Shown piece by piece: positions 33,153 through 41,095 of a stretch of 64,000 nucleotides of DNA; positions within the stretch are counted from its first letter, which is position 1; the number at the start of each line of letters is the position of its first letter. This DNA is from JAFAGO01 sp031987605 (GTDB lineage Bacteria > Bacteroidota > Bacteroidia > Flavobacteriales > Weeksellaceae): positions 303,762-367,761 of the forward strand of contig DALZZF010000002.1 of the NCBI GenBank assembly GCA_031987605.1. Direction: 5' to 3'. The notes under the pieces were generated by a model that was not told where the DNA came from, made no database searches, and was given only the letters and a program-made list of their open reading frames with translations. Position numbers and translations under genes: made by a program.

Positions 33153-33866
33153 TTATCCGAAAAATCTTCCCACAAACATCGGGAACACCATTCGCCAGAG
33201 TGGCCAGTCGTGTGTAATCCATTTCCGTTCGTCGTACCAATGGTTAATGCCTTTTGAATTTAATATTCCTGCCATTTCACGGGTGGGTTCCAGGCAAATG
33301 TCTCCATCGGAAGTGCTGAGAACGATATGCATGTGTTTGTATTTCCATGCTTCATCATTTTTCACAAATTCGCGCGGACAGTTGAAATATACCAGATCAC
33401 CATCGTAACCCTCCATAAAATTTCGGATACTGAATGCTCCGGAAAGACAGAACAGATGCGAAACCAAATCCGGAAAGCGGAACGCAAAATTAGCAGCGTG
33501 ATAACCGCCGAAACTTGCTCCTGCAACGGCAACTCTGTGTGTTCGATGCAGTTTTTGAAGATAAGGTATATATTCATTTTTCATAAACTGAACCCATAAT
33601 TCATAATTCCGGATTCGGTCTGCAGGATGAATTCCTTTGTCATAAAAACTCAGGGCATCGATGGTCTGAATATTATACAATTTCACAATTCCCTGATCGA
33701 CAAACCAGTTGATGCTGTCGTTCAGGTGAAAATCATGATTTTGAGTATAGGAACCCTGTGAAGTCGGAAACATCACAATCGGATATCCGTAATGTCCCGT
33801 AATTTCGACTTTCAGGCTCATTCCGAGAATGTGAGAGTAGTAATCGGTATGTTCTATTCTTGGCAT
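33153..33866 (-). CDS. Esterase-fold alpha/beta hydrolase (cluster member 5)
   Basis: 237 residues, PF00756-like. The nucleophile elbow GASFGG is at about 136-141, the acid is likely in the LSTSDGDICLE region and the histidine is in ITHDWPLW. It has no signal peptide. Proteins of this type (feruloyl or S-formylglutathione esterase fold) hydrolyse esters, but some act in release or transfer of biosynthetic intermediates. It lies between ATP-grasp genes on the same strand, with only the IVP cassette separating it from the RimK-like gene. Substrate unknown. Confidence 0.85.
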   Translation of the reverse strand: MPRIEHTDYYSHILGMSLKVEITGHYGYPIVMFPTSQGSYTQNHDFHLNDSINWFVDQGIVKLYNIQTIDALSFYDKGIHPADRIRNYELWVQFMKNEYIPYLQKLHRTHRVAVAGASFGGYHAANFAFRFPDLVSHLFCLSGAFSIRNFMEGYDGDLVYFNCPREFVKNDEAWKYKHMHIVLSTSDGDICLEPTREMAGILNSKGINHWYDERKWITHDWPLWRMVFPMFVGRFFG

Positions 33867-33985
33867 TTATTTTTGTTTAAAGTTTAAGACTGTGAATGGT
33901 TCATTTCGTTTGGCGAGTTAATCATCCATTTTAAAATTTATCATTTTGTTCCCAATTAAATTTTCAATATCCGGCAGCTCTCTGT

Positions 33986-35194
33986 TTACGATGTTGGTTT
34001 GTCTTTTGGCGGAAGAATATTGAGTATTTTTTCGGTAATGATTTGGGCGGCTTCATCCAAACGCTGTTCTACTTTTCGTTCATCAGCAGATTTGTATACA
34101 ATTCCGATGTGATAATCAATCGGAAGAAATTTTACCACTTCTTCACATTCAAAATCGGAAGTATCGGGATGGAGTTCTTTGGCTAAAGCGATAATGAGTC
34201 CGGCAAAAAATCCGGTAGGTTTTTCCACTTCATACGCCTGATTTCTCAGAAGTGCAGTTTCCAGTTTTGCCCATTCGCGCCAGATGTTGATTCCGGTTGC
34301 GGCTTCTACCAAATCGGGAATATGTGCACCGCCAACTCTGGAGGAAGTTTCCAGAAAGTAATATTTTCCGTCGTCTCCTTTAATATATTCGCTGTGTGTG
34401 GCACCGTTTACCAATCCGAAATTGGAAAGCACCTGCGTATTGATTTCGTTTAATGCTTTAAATTCTTCCGAATATCGGTTTAAAGTCCGGGTTCTGAAAA
34501 CTCCGCCTTCATGTGAAACTTTCATCGGTGGTGCAAGATATTTGGAGCAGCAGGTAAATACAATTTCTTTATTATACACCAAACTGTCCACATGGAAAAC
34601 ATCACCCGGTTTGAAACTTTCGAGAAGAAAAAGGTGGCGTTCGTCTTTCAGATTTTCAATGGCCGGCCAGAGTTCTTCTGTGGAATGAATTTTTTTTATG
34701 CCGCTTGCAGAAGCTTCTGACCTTGGTTTTAATACCCAAGGTGCAGGAACTTTCTGTGTAAATTCATGAACGGTTTCATTATTGAAAATCGAAGTGAATT
34801 CCGGAACGCTGATTCCGGTATCTTTTGCCTGTTGCCGCATGGCTAATTTATCGCGAAAATAGCGGTGCGTAGTTTGTCCCATTCCCGGAATCCGGAAAGT
34901 TTCGCGGATTAAAGCTGCTTTTTCCACATCGTAATCATCCAGAGCGACCACGGCATCCACTTTTCGGGTGGTCATTAAATGTGAAAATCCCTGTACAAGA
35001 TGATCGAGATTCCAAACAGAGGGAGCGGTTTCCGGCATATAGAAAACTTCATCGATGGCGTGCCACGGCCAGTTTTTGTCTTTAAGATTTTCCGAAGTGA
35101 TGAGGAGTACTTTGTTCCCCAACTTCTTCATTTCATCCATAAAATCGTATCCCTTGTAATAGCAGGAAATACAGATTATCGTTTTCTCCTCCAT
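33986..35194 (-). CDS. ATP-grasp carboxylate-amine ligase (cluster member 6)
   Basis: 402 residues. A Rossmann-like pre-ATP-grasp domain (TIICISCYYKGYDFMDEMKK, VDAVVALDDYDVEKAA) precedes the ATP-grasp core: PWVLKPRSEASASGIKKI (about 152-169), FLLESFKPGDVFHVD and the metal-binding YYFLETSSRVGGAHI. This resembles the D-alanine-ligase/biotin-carboxylase-like ligases used in dipeptide and amide natural products. It follows the M17 peptidase gene after 140 bp that hold a perfect 14-bp inverted repeat. Substrate unknown. Confidence 0.85.
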   Translation of the reverse strand: MEEKTIICISCYYKGYDFMDEMKKLGNKVLLITSENLKDKNWPWHAIDEVFYMPETAPSVWNLDHLVQGFSHLMTTRKVDAVVALDDYDVEKAALIRETFRIPGMGQTTHRYFRDKLAMRQQAKDTGISVPEFTSIFNNETVHEFTQKVPAPWVLKPRSEASASGIKKIHSTEELWPAIENLKDERHLFLLESFKPGDVFHVDSLVYNKEIVFTCCSKYLAPPMKVSHEGGVFRTRTLNRYSEEFKALNEINTQVLSNFGLVNGATHSEYIKGDDGKYYFLETSSRVGGAHIPDLVEAATGINIWREWAKLETALLRNQAYEVEKPTGFFAGLIIALAKELHPDTSDFECEEVVKFLPIDYHIGIVYKSADERKVEQRLDEAAQIITEKILNILPPKDKPTS

Positions 35195-35213
35195 ATAATG
35201 AATTTTAAAAATT

Positions 35214-35297
35214 GATAGATTTTCAAAAAAGAAATAATATTTTTATTAAATAATCAATACTGATTTTTCAATAATGTTTAAGATTTGAAAATCTATC
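35214..35297. promoter_or_regulatory. 14-bp perfect inverted repeat upstream of the ATP-grasp gene
   Basis: GATAGATTTTCAAA (35214-35227) and its exact complement (35284-35297) are separated by 56 nt. This could be an operator or an mRNA-processing hairpin within the cluster. Confidence 0.6.
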
Positions 35298-35334
35298 TTC
35301 AATGATACAGAGATTTTTTTTAAAAAACTAATTT

Positions 35335-36753
35335 TTATATTGAATTTTTAAGAAAATTTAACAAAAGTTGAACGCCATATCCTGTTGCTGCTTTTTCTTT
35401 AGCATAATTCACATTTCCGAAGGCTACGCCTGCAATATCAAGGTGTGCCCAACTTGGATGGTGATGGATAAACTGCTCCAGAAATTTTCCCGCGATGATG
35501 CAGTCGCCAATCGGTTTCATTGAAATATTTTTAAAATCCGCAACATCGGATTTGAAATCTTCAAGCCAAATATCCCACAGCGGAAGATTCCATAATCTTT
35601 GGCTGGTCTGGTCTCCTGATTGGATCAGAGCATTTTTCAGATCGTCATTATTGGAGAAAAATGCACCACAGGTATCACCAAACATCCGTACCGCACTTCC
35701 CGTTAAAGTAGCAAGATCGATGAGATGGTCGGTTTTGTAGTTTTTTGTAAGGTAAGCAAGCGCATCTGCGAGCGTCATTCTGCCTTCTGCATCGGTATTT
35801 AGCACTTCGATGGTTTTGCCGTTGTAGGCTGTAATTACATCGCTTGGAAGATAGGCTTTTTCGGAAATCGCATTGTCCGTCACGGGAAGAATCGCAATAA
35901 TATTTACAGGAATCTGAAGTTCTGCCGCAGTCATTAAAGTTCCGATTACGGCACTTGCGCCGCCCATATCGGATTTCATATAATGCATATTGTCGGGGTT
36001 TTTCAATGAAATTCCGCCTGTATCGAAAAGGACACATTTGCCGATTAATCCAACTGTTTTTGCATTTTTTTGTGGAGATTTATATTCAATGATGGTGAAC
36101 GCACAATCCATTGAACTTCCCTGATTTACCGACACAAAAGCACCCAATCCCAGCTTTTCGCATTCCTTGCGGTTGTAAGCGGTATATTTGAATTTGTATT
36201 TTTTTGAAATATCTTTTAAAAACGTGGAAACCTCATTGGTTTTCTTAAAATTTGCTGGCTTATTCAGCCAATCCATGCAGGTAAATTGTCCGTTGCAAAG
36301 AGCAAGAACTTCGGCTGAGATTTCACTGAGTTTTTCGTTGGAAACATTTTCAATATTGAGTTCAAAACCGGGCATCCAGAAAGGATGTTCTTCTTTGAAA
36401 GGATAGTGATAAGTTCCCAGAAAAAGTCCTTTTATCAGCTCTTTTATTTGATTTTCCTGTACATCGTCAGCATGAATTTTTGTGGCAACAGGTTGCAGGT
36501 TTTTTTTGTTTTTCTGTGAAAAATCATTAGCGATTTTCTGAAATTCAAAGTCTTTGCCATTACTTCCTGTGCCAATCAGGTATTCGGTGTTGTTGTTTTC
36601 GGTAACTACAAAAACTTCATTCTTTTTGCCACTGAAAAAATGGGTGGTATTTTTCGGATAATTTTTTTGTGATTTTTTCCAGTTTTCTTCACTGATGAAA
36701 GTGAAAATCTGTGTGTGTTTTTTCTTGATTTTATCGGAAATCGTGAGGTTCAT
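35335..36753 (-). CDS. M17 leucyl-aminopeptidase family protein (cluster member 7)
   Basis: 472 residues. The C-terminal catalytic domain is intact: GKCVLFDTGGISLK, HYMKSDMGGASAV, the signature NTDAEGRM (last position Met rather than the usual Leu), LIDLATLTG and CGAFFSN. The N-terminal domain (about 1-160) is divergent from PepA. M17 enzymes are two-zinc/manganese exopeptidases. It lies 10 bp downstream of the CBM/esterase gene, so the two are co-transcribed. In this setting it may trim or recycle a peptide product (inference). Confidence 0.92.
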   Translation of the reverse strand: MNLTISDKIKKKHTQIFTFISEENWKKSQKNYPKNTTHFFSGKKNEVFVVTENNNTEYLIGTGSNGKDFEFQKIANDFSQKNKKNLQPVATKIHADDVQENQIKELIKGLFLGTYHYPFKEEHPFWMPGFELNIENVSNEKLSEISAEVLALCNGQFTCMDWLNKPANFKKTNEVSTFLKDISKKYKFKYTAYNRKECEKLGLGAFVSVNQGSSMDCAFTIIEYKSPQKNAKTVGLIGKCVLFDTGGISLKNPDNMHYMKSDMGGASAVIGTLMTAAELQIPVNIIAILPVTDNAISEKAYLPSDVITAYNGKTIEVLNTDAEGRMTLADALAYLTKNYKTDHLIDLATLTGSAVRMFGDTCGAFFSNNDDLKNALIQSGDQTSQRLWNLPLWDIWLEDFKSDVADFKNISMKPIGDCIIAGKFLEQFIHHHPSWAHLDIAGVAFGNVNYAKEKAATGYGVQLLLNFLKNSI

Positions 36754-36763
36754 TTTTAATTTT

Positions 36764-37900
36764 TTATCGGTTATCTTCGTGATTTATTTTCAGGTTTTGT
36801 TTTGGTGCAACTTCCACCGGATTTTCAATATTGTCGTAATACAGCCATTCTATCGCTCGTGGAAATTCCTGCGACCAGTAAAATTCGTTGTGTGTTCCGT
36901 CCGGATTGATATTGGTTTTGATTTCAAAATCGAAAAGTTGTTTTTCTTCCCAATATTGCAAACTTTTTTCAAACTGACGGATTCTTTTTACCATTTTGGA
37001 ACCTTCTAATTCGCCGCCGTACAAATAAACCTTGGTTTTAAAAGGTTTTCTGAAACTCAGCATTGGGAAATTATTGTGCGGTTCCACCCAAAGTGATGGC
37101 GAAAAAATCAGGAGTTTGGAATAGACTTCCGGATACAGAAATCCACTGTAAATACTGATGAGTCCGCCTAAAGAACTTCCGCCGATTCCGGTAAATTCGC
37201 GTTCTTTCTTGGTGCGGAAATTCATATCAATAAAGGGTTTCAATGTATCGGTAATAAAACGGATGTATTTTTTTCCTTCTGAACCTTTTGCCACTTCATC
37301 ATTATCGAAAATAAATTCGTTAATTCGGGATTCTTTTCCATGATCGATGGCGATTACAATGATATCACCACGTCCATATTCCGAAAGAAGCGAGAGTTTT
37401 TTGTCGATTTCCCAGTTTCCGTATTCGCTGCCTTCGTTGAAAAGATTTTGTGCATCCTGAAGATAAAGAACCGGATACGTTTCATCGGTTTCATAATAAT
37501 TGTAGGGAAGCAGCGCCCAAACTCTGCGGTATCGGTCGAGTTGCGGGATATAAAATTCTTCGGAAATCAACTCTACAATCGGGAAATATTCCTCTTTGAA
37601 AGGCCCCCAGTTCAAACGCCATTTTTCCACCGTATCCTGAACTTCTTTTTCGGATTTTGAAATTTTATGGTTGGGTGTAATGTTTCCGTGGCGGTCGAGT
37701 TCTACATTTTCCCAGCCACCTTTGGTAAATTTATATTCAATTTTTTCAGGAAGCAAAGCATCATCAATATCAATAGAATAATGTTCGAAATCTTCCTGAG
37801 TGAGTTCAAAATGGGAGTCTTTCGGATTCCAGGAATTAAAATTTCCCGTGATGTAAACTTTACGGGAATCCATATCTTCAGTAAAAAGCGTAAATTTCAT
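36764..37900 (-). CDS. Esterase-fold hydrolase with N-terminal CBM48/AMPK-like domain (cluster member 8)
   Basis: 378 residues. Residues 1-95 form an E-set module resembling glycogen-binding CBM48 (KVYITGNFNSWNPKDSHFEL, YKFTKGGWENVELDRHGN). The rest is a PF00756 esterase with a YNYYETDETYPVLYLQDAQN lead-in, nucleophile elbow GGSSLGG and a terminal DGTHNEFYW histidine. This domain pair is typical of enterochelin-esterase (Fes)-like and IroE-like proteins, as well as polysaccharide esterases. It is the first gene of the minus-strand cluster and is divergent from the dienelactone hydrolase. Cytosolic: no signal peptide. Confidence 0.87.
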   Translation of the reverse strand: MKFTLFTEDMDSRKVYITGNFNSWNPKDSHFELTQEDFEHYSIDIDDALLPEKIEYKFTKGGWENVELDRHGNITPNHKISKSEKEVQDTVEKWRLNWGPFKEEYFPIVELISEEFYIPQLDRYRRVWALLPYNYYETDETYPVLYLQDAQNLFNEGSEYGNWEIDKKLSLLSEYGRGDIIVIAIDHGKESRINEFIFDNDEVAKGSEGKKYIRFITDTLKPFIDMNFRTKKEREFTGIGGSSLGGLISIYSGFLYPEVYSKLLIFSPSLWVEPHNNFPMLSFRKPFKTKVYLYGGELEGSKMVKRIRQFEKSLQYWEEKQLFDFEIKTNINPDGTHNEFYWSQEFPRAIEWLYYDNIENPVEVAPKQNLKINHEDNR

Positions 37901-38026
37901 GCTCCGGCTTCAGGTTTTAAAGAGTTAAAATTAGAAAAAAATTCCGGAAGAGTTTTGAGATTTTCTGTTTTTAAAAAAAATATCCAAACTGTTTATAAAT
38001 TAAATATTCATTCATAATATCATTTG

Positions 38027-38034
38027 TAACTTTG
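38027..38034 (+). promoter_or_regulatory. Promoter -7 box (TAACTTTG) of the dienelactone hydrolase gene
   Basis: A perfect TAnnTTTG, 27 bp before the ATG at 38061. Confidence 0.65.
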
Positions 38035-38060
38035 GGAAAACAATATTAAAAACAACTCAT

Positions 38061-38804
38061 ATGAAAAAATTACTTGGCGTATTTATTTTGTTATTTAGTT
38101 TTGTATGGATGAATGCACAAAATTTAAAAACGGTTGCCTACAAAGACGGAAACCAGAAGTTGAACGGACTCGTTACTTCCAATACAGGGAAAAAACTTCC
38201 GGGAATATTAATTCTTCCGGCTTGGATGGGAATTGATGATGAGGCAAAAACTGCGGCACTGGATCTTGAAAAACAAGGTTATATTGTTTTTGTTGCCGAT
38301 ATTTATGGTGAAGGAAATATTCCCACTGATTTTTCTTCTGCTTCCAAAATCGCTACTTCCTACAAAACCGATTACAAAGCCTATCAACACAGAATTGAAG
38401 TGGCTTTAGATGAACTGAAAAAACAAGGTGCCGATCCTTCAAAAATTGCGGTTATTGGCTATTGCTTTGGCGGAGCAGGGGCTTTAGAAACTGCAAGAGC
38501 AGGTTTTCCTGTGGCGGGAATTGTTTCCATTCACGGAGGTTTGGCAAAAGCGGCAGATCGCCCTAATGGAATGATTAAAACAAAAGTCCTGATTGAAAAT
38601 CCTGCCGAAGATAAAAGTGTTTCTAAAGAAGATTACGACAATCTTGTAAAAGAACTCAATGCCGGAACCAAAGACTGGCAAATCATTACTTACGCCAATT
38701 CCGGACATACTTTTACTAATCCTACTTCTAAAGAATACAACAAAGTAATGGCAGATCGCGCATGGAAACATACGTTGCTTTTTCTGGAGGAAATTTTAAA
38801 GTAA
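38061..38804 (+). CDS. Secreted dienelactone hydrolase family protein
   Basis: 247 residues. A signal peptide (LLGVFILLFSFVWMNA) precedes an alpha/beta hydrolase with nucleophile Cys135 in GYCFGG and a C-terminal SGHTF histidine. This is the cysteine-nucleophile pattern of dienelactone hydrolases. Export to the periplasm makes a role in classical chloro-aromatic breakdown unlikely, and the substrate is unknown. A heptad-repeat array follows the stop codon. Confidence 0.9.
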   Translation: MKKLLGVFILLFSFVWMNAQNLKTVAYKDGNQKLNGLVTSNTGKKLPGILILPAWMGIDDEAKTAALDLEKQGYIVFVADIYGEGNIPTDFSSASKIATSYKTDYKAYQHRIEVALDELKKQGADPSKIAVIGYCFGGAGALETARAGFPVAGIVSIHGGLAKAADRPNGMIKTKVLIENPAEDKSVSKEDYDNLVKELNAGTKDWQIITYANSGHTFTNPTSKEYNKVMADRAWKHTLLFLEEILK

Positions 38805-38816
38805 AAAAGAATAGAA

Positions 38817-38893
38817 AGAGCAAAGGCAAAAGTGAAAAGAGCCAAGGTAAAAGTAAAAGGTAAAAAGTAAAAAGAGATAAATAAAAATTAAAA
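38817..38893 (+). repeat. Eleven in-phase degenerate heptads (AGnnAAA)
   Basis: From 38817 the sequence splits without gaps into AGAGCAA, AGGCAAA, AGTGAAA, AGAGCCA, AGGTAAA, AGTAAAA, GGTAAAA, AGTAAAA, AGAGATA, AATAAAA and ATTAAAA. Confidence 0.85.
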
Positions 38894-38918
38894 AATTTGG
38901 GAGATGTAATGAAAAAAC

Positions 38919-38953
38919 ATTCATCATCCAAAATTCAACATGTAATACTCAAC
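38919..38953 (+). repeat. Five heptads (ATTCAAC type) before the alcohol dehydrogenase
   Basis: ATTCATC, ATCCAAA, ATTCAAC, ATGTAAT and ACTCAAC run directly up to 7 bp before the ATG at 38960. Confidence 0.7.
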
Positions 38954-38959
38954 AAAACA

Positions 38960-40012
38960 ATGTCAACAGTAAAAGCATTCGGAAATTATTCCGCAACAGA
39001 AAATCTGGTTCCATTAACCATAGAAAGAAGAAATCTTCAACCTACCGATGTACACATCGATATATTGTATTGCGGTGTTTGCCACAGCGATATTCATACG
39101 GCAAGAAGTGAATGGGGACCGGCAAAATATCCGGTTGTTCCCGGCCATGAAATCATAGGAAAAGTAATTGGCGTAGGAAACGAAGTTTCAAAATATAAAA
39201 TTGGCGATACCGTTGGAGTAGGTTGTATGGTGGATTCCTGCCAGCATTGCGCCACTTGTGAAGAGGGTCTTGAGCAGTATTGCGAAAATGGAAGCACCAT
39301 GACTTACGGCGGAAAAGATAAATTTCTCGGAGGTCATACTTTCGGCGGATATTCCGAGAACATTGTGGTGGATGAAAAATTTGTTTTGAGCATTCCGGAA
39401 AGTCTGGATATTTCAAAAGCAGCACCGCTTCTTTGCGCCGGAATTACCACATGGTCGCCATTAAGCCATTGGAAAGTGAAAGCAGGAGACAAAGTCGGAG
39501 TTATCGGTTTGGGCGGACTTGGACACATGGGAATTAAATTTGCCCACGCTCTTGGTGCCTACGTTGTAATGATTACTACATCGCCCGAAAAGGGAGAGGA
39601 TGCCAAACTTTTAGGCGCAGATGAAGTTCTGATTTCTACCGATGCCGAAGCCATGAAAAAACATGCCGATACTTTCGATTTTTTGTTGAATACCATTCCG
39701 GTCGGGCATGATGCCAATCCTTATATCAATCTTTTAAAAAGAGATGCAACCATGGTTTTGGTTGGGGCAATTGAACCGATGAAAGCCGTAAATACCGGGT
39801 TATTGGTTCGAAGAAGAAAAAATATGGCGGGTTCCATGATTGGTGGAATTAAAGAGACTCAGGAAATGCTCGATTTCTGTGGTGAACACCATATTCTTCC
39901 CGAAGTGGAAATGGTAAACATTCAAAATATCAACAAAGCCTGGGATCGCGTGGTAAAAGCTGACGTAAAATACCGTTTCGTAATCGATATGGCGAGTTTA
40001 AAAGCCAATTAA
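38960..40012 (+). CDS. Zinc-dependent NAD(P)+ alcohol dehydrogenase (YahK/CAD type)
   Basis: 350 residues from ATG at 38960; the longer frame would include repeat sequence. MDR-family features are the catalytic zinc ligands in CGVCHSDIH and PGHE, the structural zinc cysteines CQHCATCEEGLEQYC, and the Rossmann motif GLGGLGHMG. It is closest in style to the broad aldehyde reductases YahK/AdhA. The stop codon overlaps the ATG of a barstar-like gene by one base, so the two are co-translated. Confidence 0.93.
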   Translation: MSTVKAFGNYSATENLVPLTIERRNLQPTDVHIDILYCGVCHSDIHTARSEWGPAKYPVVPGHEIIGKVIGVGNEVSKYKIGDTVGVGCMVDSCQHCATCEEGLEQYCENGSTMTYGGKDKFLGGHTFGGYSENIVVDEKFVLSIPESLDISKAAPLLCAGITTWSPLSHWKVKAGDKVGVIGLGGLGHMGIKFAHALGAYVVMITTSPEKGEDAKLLGADEVLISTDAEAMKKHADTFDFLLNTIPVGHDANPYINLLKRDATMVLVGAIEPMKAVNTGLLVRRRKNMAGSMIGGIKETQEMLDFCGEHHILPEVEMVNIQNINKAWDRVVKADVKYRFVIDMASLKAN

Positions 40013-40401
40013 TGAGCCAAACATTCATCATTGAAGGCAGCAGAATTCATGATCTTGCGAGTTTGTACAGCGAAATCAACAGGGTTTTTATGTACAATGA
40101 AAACTGGCAGCTTGCGGAAAGTCTTGATGCCTTCAATGATTTGTTGTATGGTGATTTCGGGGCTTTAAAAGAGGTTAAGAATCCAAGCATTATCTGGAAA
40201 AATTTTTCCGAATCCAAAGATCTTTTCGGGAAGGATTTTACGATAAAGTGGTATCAAGGAAAACTGAAAAACCCTCATTTCAACAAAGAATTTGTTCAGA
40301 AAAAAATTGAGGAATTAAAGTCAGGAAAAGGACAAACCTATTTTGAAATAATTTTGGAAATTTTTGCCGAACATCCAAAGATCAATCTTCTGAAAACGTA
40401 A
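40012..40401 (+). CDS. Barstar-family protein without an adjacent barnase
   Basis: 129 residues of the barnase-inhibitor family: IIEGSRIHDLASLYSEINRVF, then SLDAFNDLLYGDFG, the usual inhibitor helix. It starts in the TAATG overlap with the dehydrogenase stop. No ribonuclease gene is found beside it. Such orphan barstars are widespread, and may inhibit a distant or incoming ribonuclease or have another binding role. Confidence 0.85.
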   Translation: MSQTFIIEGSRIHDLASLYSEINRVFMYNENWQLAESLDAFNDLLYGDFGALKEVKNPSIIWKNFSESKDLFGKDFTIKWYQGKLKNPHFNKEFVQKKIEELKSGKGQTYFEIILEIFAEHPKINLLKT

Positions 40402-40405
40402 ATAT

Positions 40406-40873
40406 TTACCACGATTGAAAAGGTTTTTTCATCAGCGTTACATTGTAATACTTTTCATCTCCTGTTACTTCTTCGCCCAGCCAGTCGGGTTTTTCGTAGG
40501 TTTCATTTTCAGAGCTGAGTTCCAGTTCTGCCAAAATCAAACCTTCATTTTCTCCGCGAAACTCATCCACTTCAAAAATATGTTTTCCTGCGGGAATATT
40601 GTAGCGGATTTTATCAATTACGCCTGGTTCGCATATTTTCAGCAGATCTTTGGCTTCTTCCAAAGGGATTTCTTTTTCCCATTCAAATCGTGTAGTGCCG
40701 CTTTCGTTGCCGATTCCTTTTACCGTGAGAAATCCTTTGTTTTTTTTTATCCGAACCCGCACCGAACGTTCAGGAACCGAGGATAAATATCCCTGAATAA
40801 TTTCCGAATGCGATGTGGCATATTGTTTAAATTCACCTTTAACCAAAAACTTTCTTTCAATTTCGTTACTCAT
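40406..40873 (-). CDS. CYTH domain protein (triphosphate tunnel metalloenzyme)
   Basis: 155 residues from ATG at 40871-40873. The CYTH signature EIERKFLV is at 4-11, followed by alternating charged strands (RVRIKKNKGFLTVKG, TRFEWEKEI, EVDEFRGENEGLILAELEL) that line the tunnel. Bacterial members hydrolyse inorganic triphosphate or nucleoside triphosphates. It is convergent with the barstar gene. A diverged copy of the dispersed repeat lies upstream. Confidence 0.93.
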   Translation of the reverse strand: MSNEIERKFLVKGEFKQYATSHSEIIQGYLSSVPERSVRVRIKKNKGFLTVKGIGNESGTTRFEWEKEIPLEEAKDLLKICEPGVIDKIRYNIPAGKHIFEVDEFRGENEGLILAELELSSENETYEKPDWLGEEVTGDEKYYNVTLMKKPFQSW

Positions 40874-40900
40874 ATTTACATATTTATTTTGGAGCTGTTT

Positions 40901-40990
40901 CTTGTTTTTTCTTTGTTGAGTGAAACGCTTTGTGAACAAAAAATATCTTCAATGATGTGAAAAAAATCTTTGCAACCATTGCGTTTGAAT
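40901..40990 (+). repeat. Dispersed intergenic repeat, diverged copy
   Basis: It aligns with the copy at 1222 through CTTTGnnnAGTGAAACGC, AAATCTTTGC and the TTGCGTTT end. The middle differs. Confidence 0.65.
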
Positions 40991-41095
40991 TTAAATATAA
41001 AAATTTCACAATAATTTAAAAGATTTATACAATGCTTTATCTGATCTTTTTTCGCAATTTTACCGTTGCAAATCAACTAAAAATAATTTAGAAAA

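Noticed and set aside
38897..38959. N-terminal extension of the alcohol dehydrogenase
   Set aside because: The extra 21 residues are encoded by heptad-repeat sequence; ATG at 38960 begins the family's normal N-terminus.
40012..40401. Toxin-antitoxin module
   Set aside because: The barstar-like gene has no adjacent ribonuclease or other toxin; its neighbours are a dehydrogenase and a CYTH protein.
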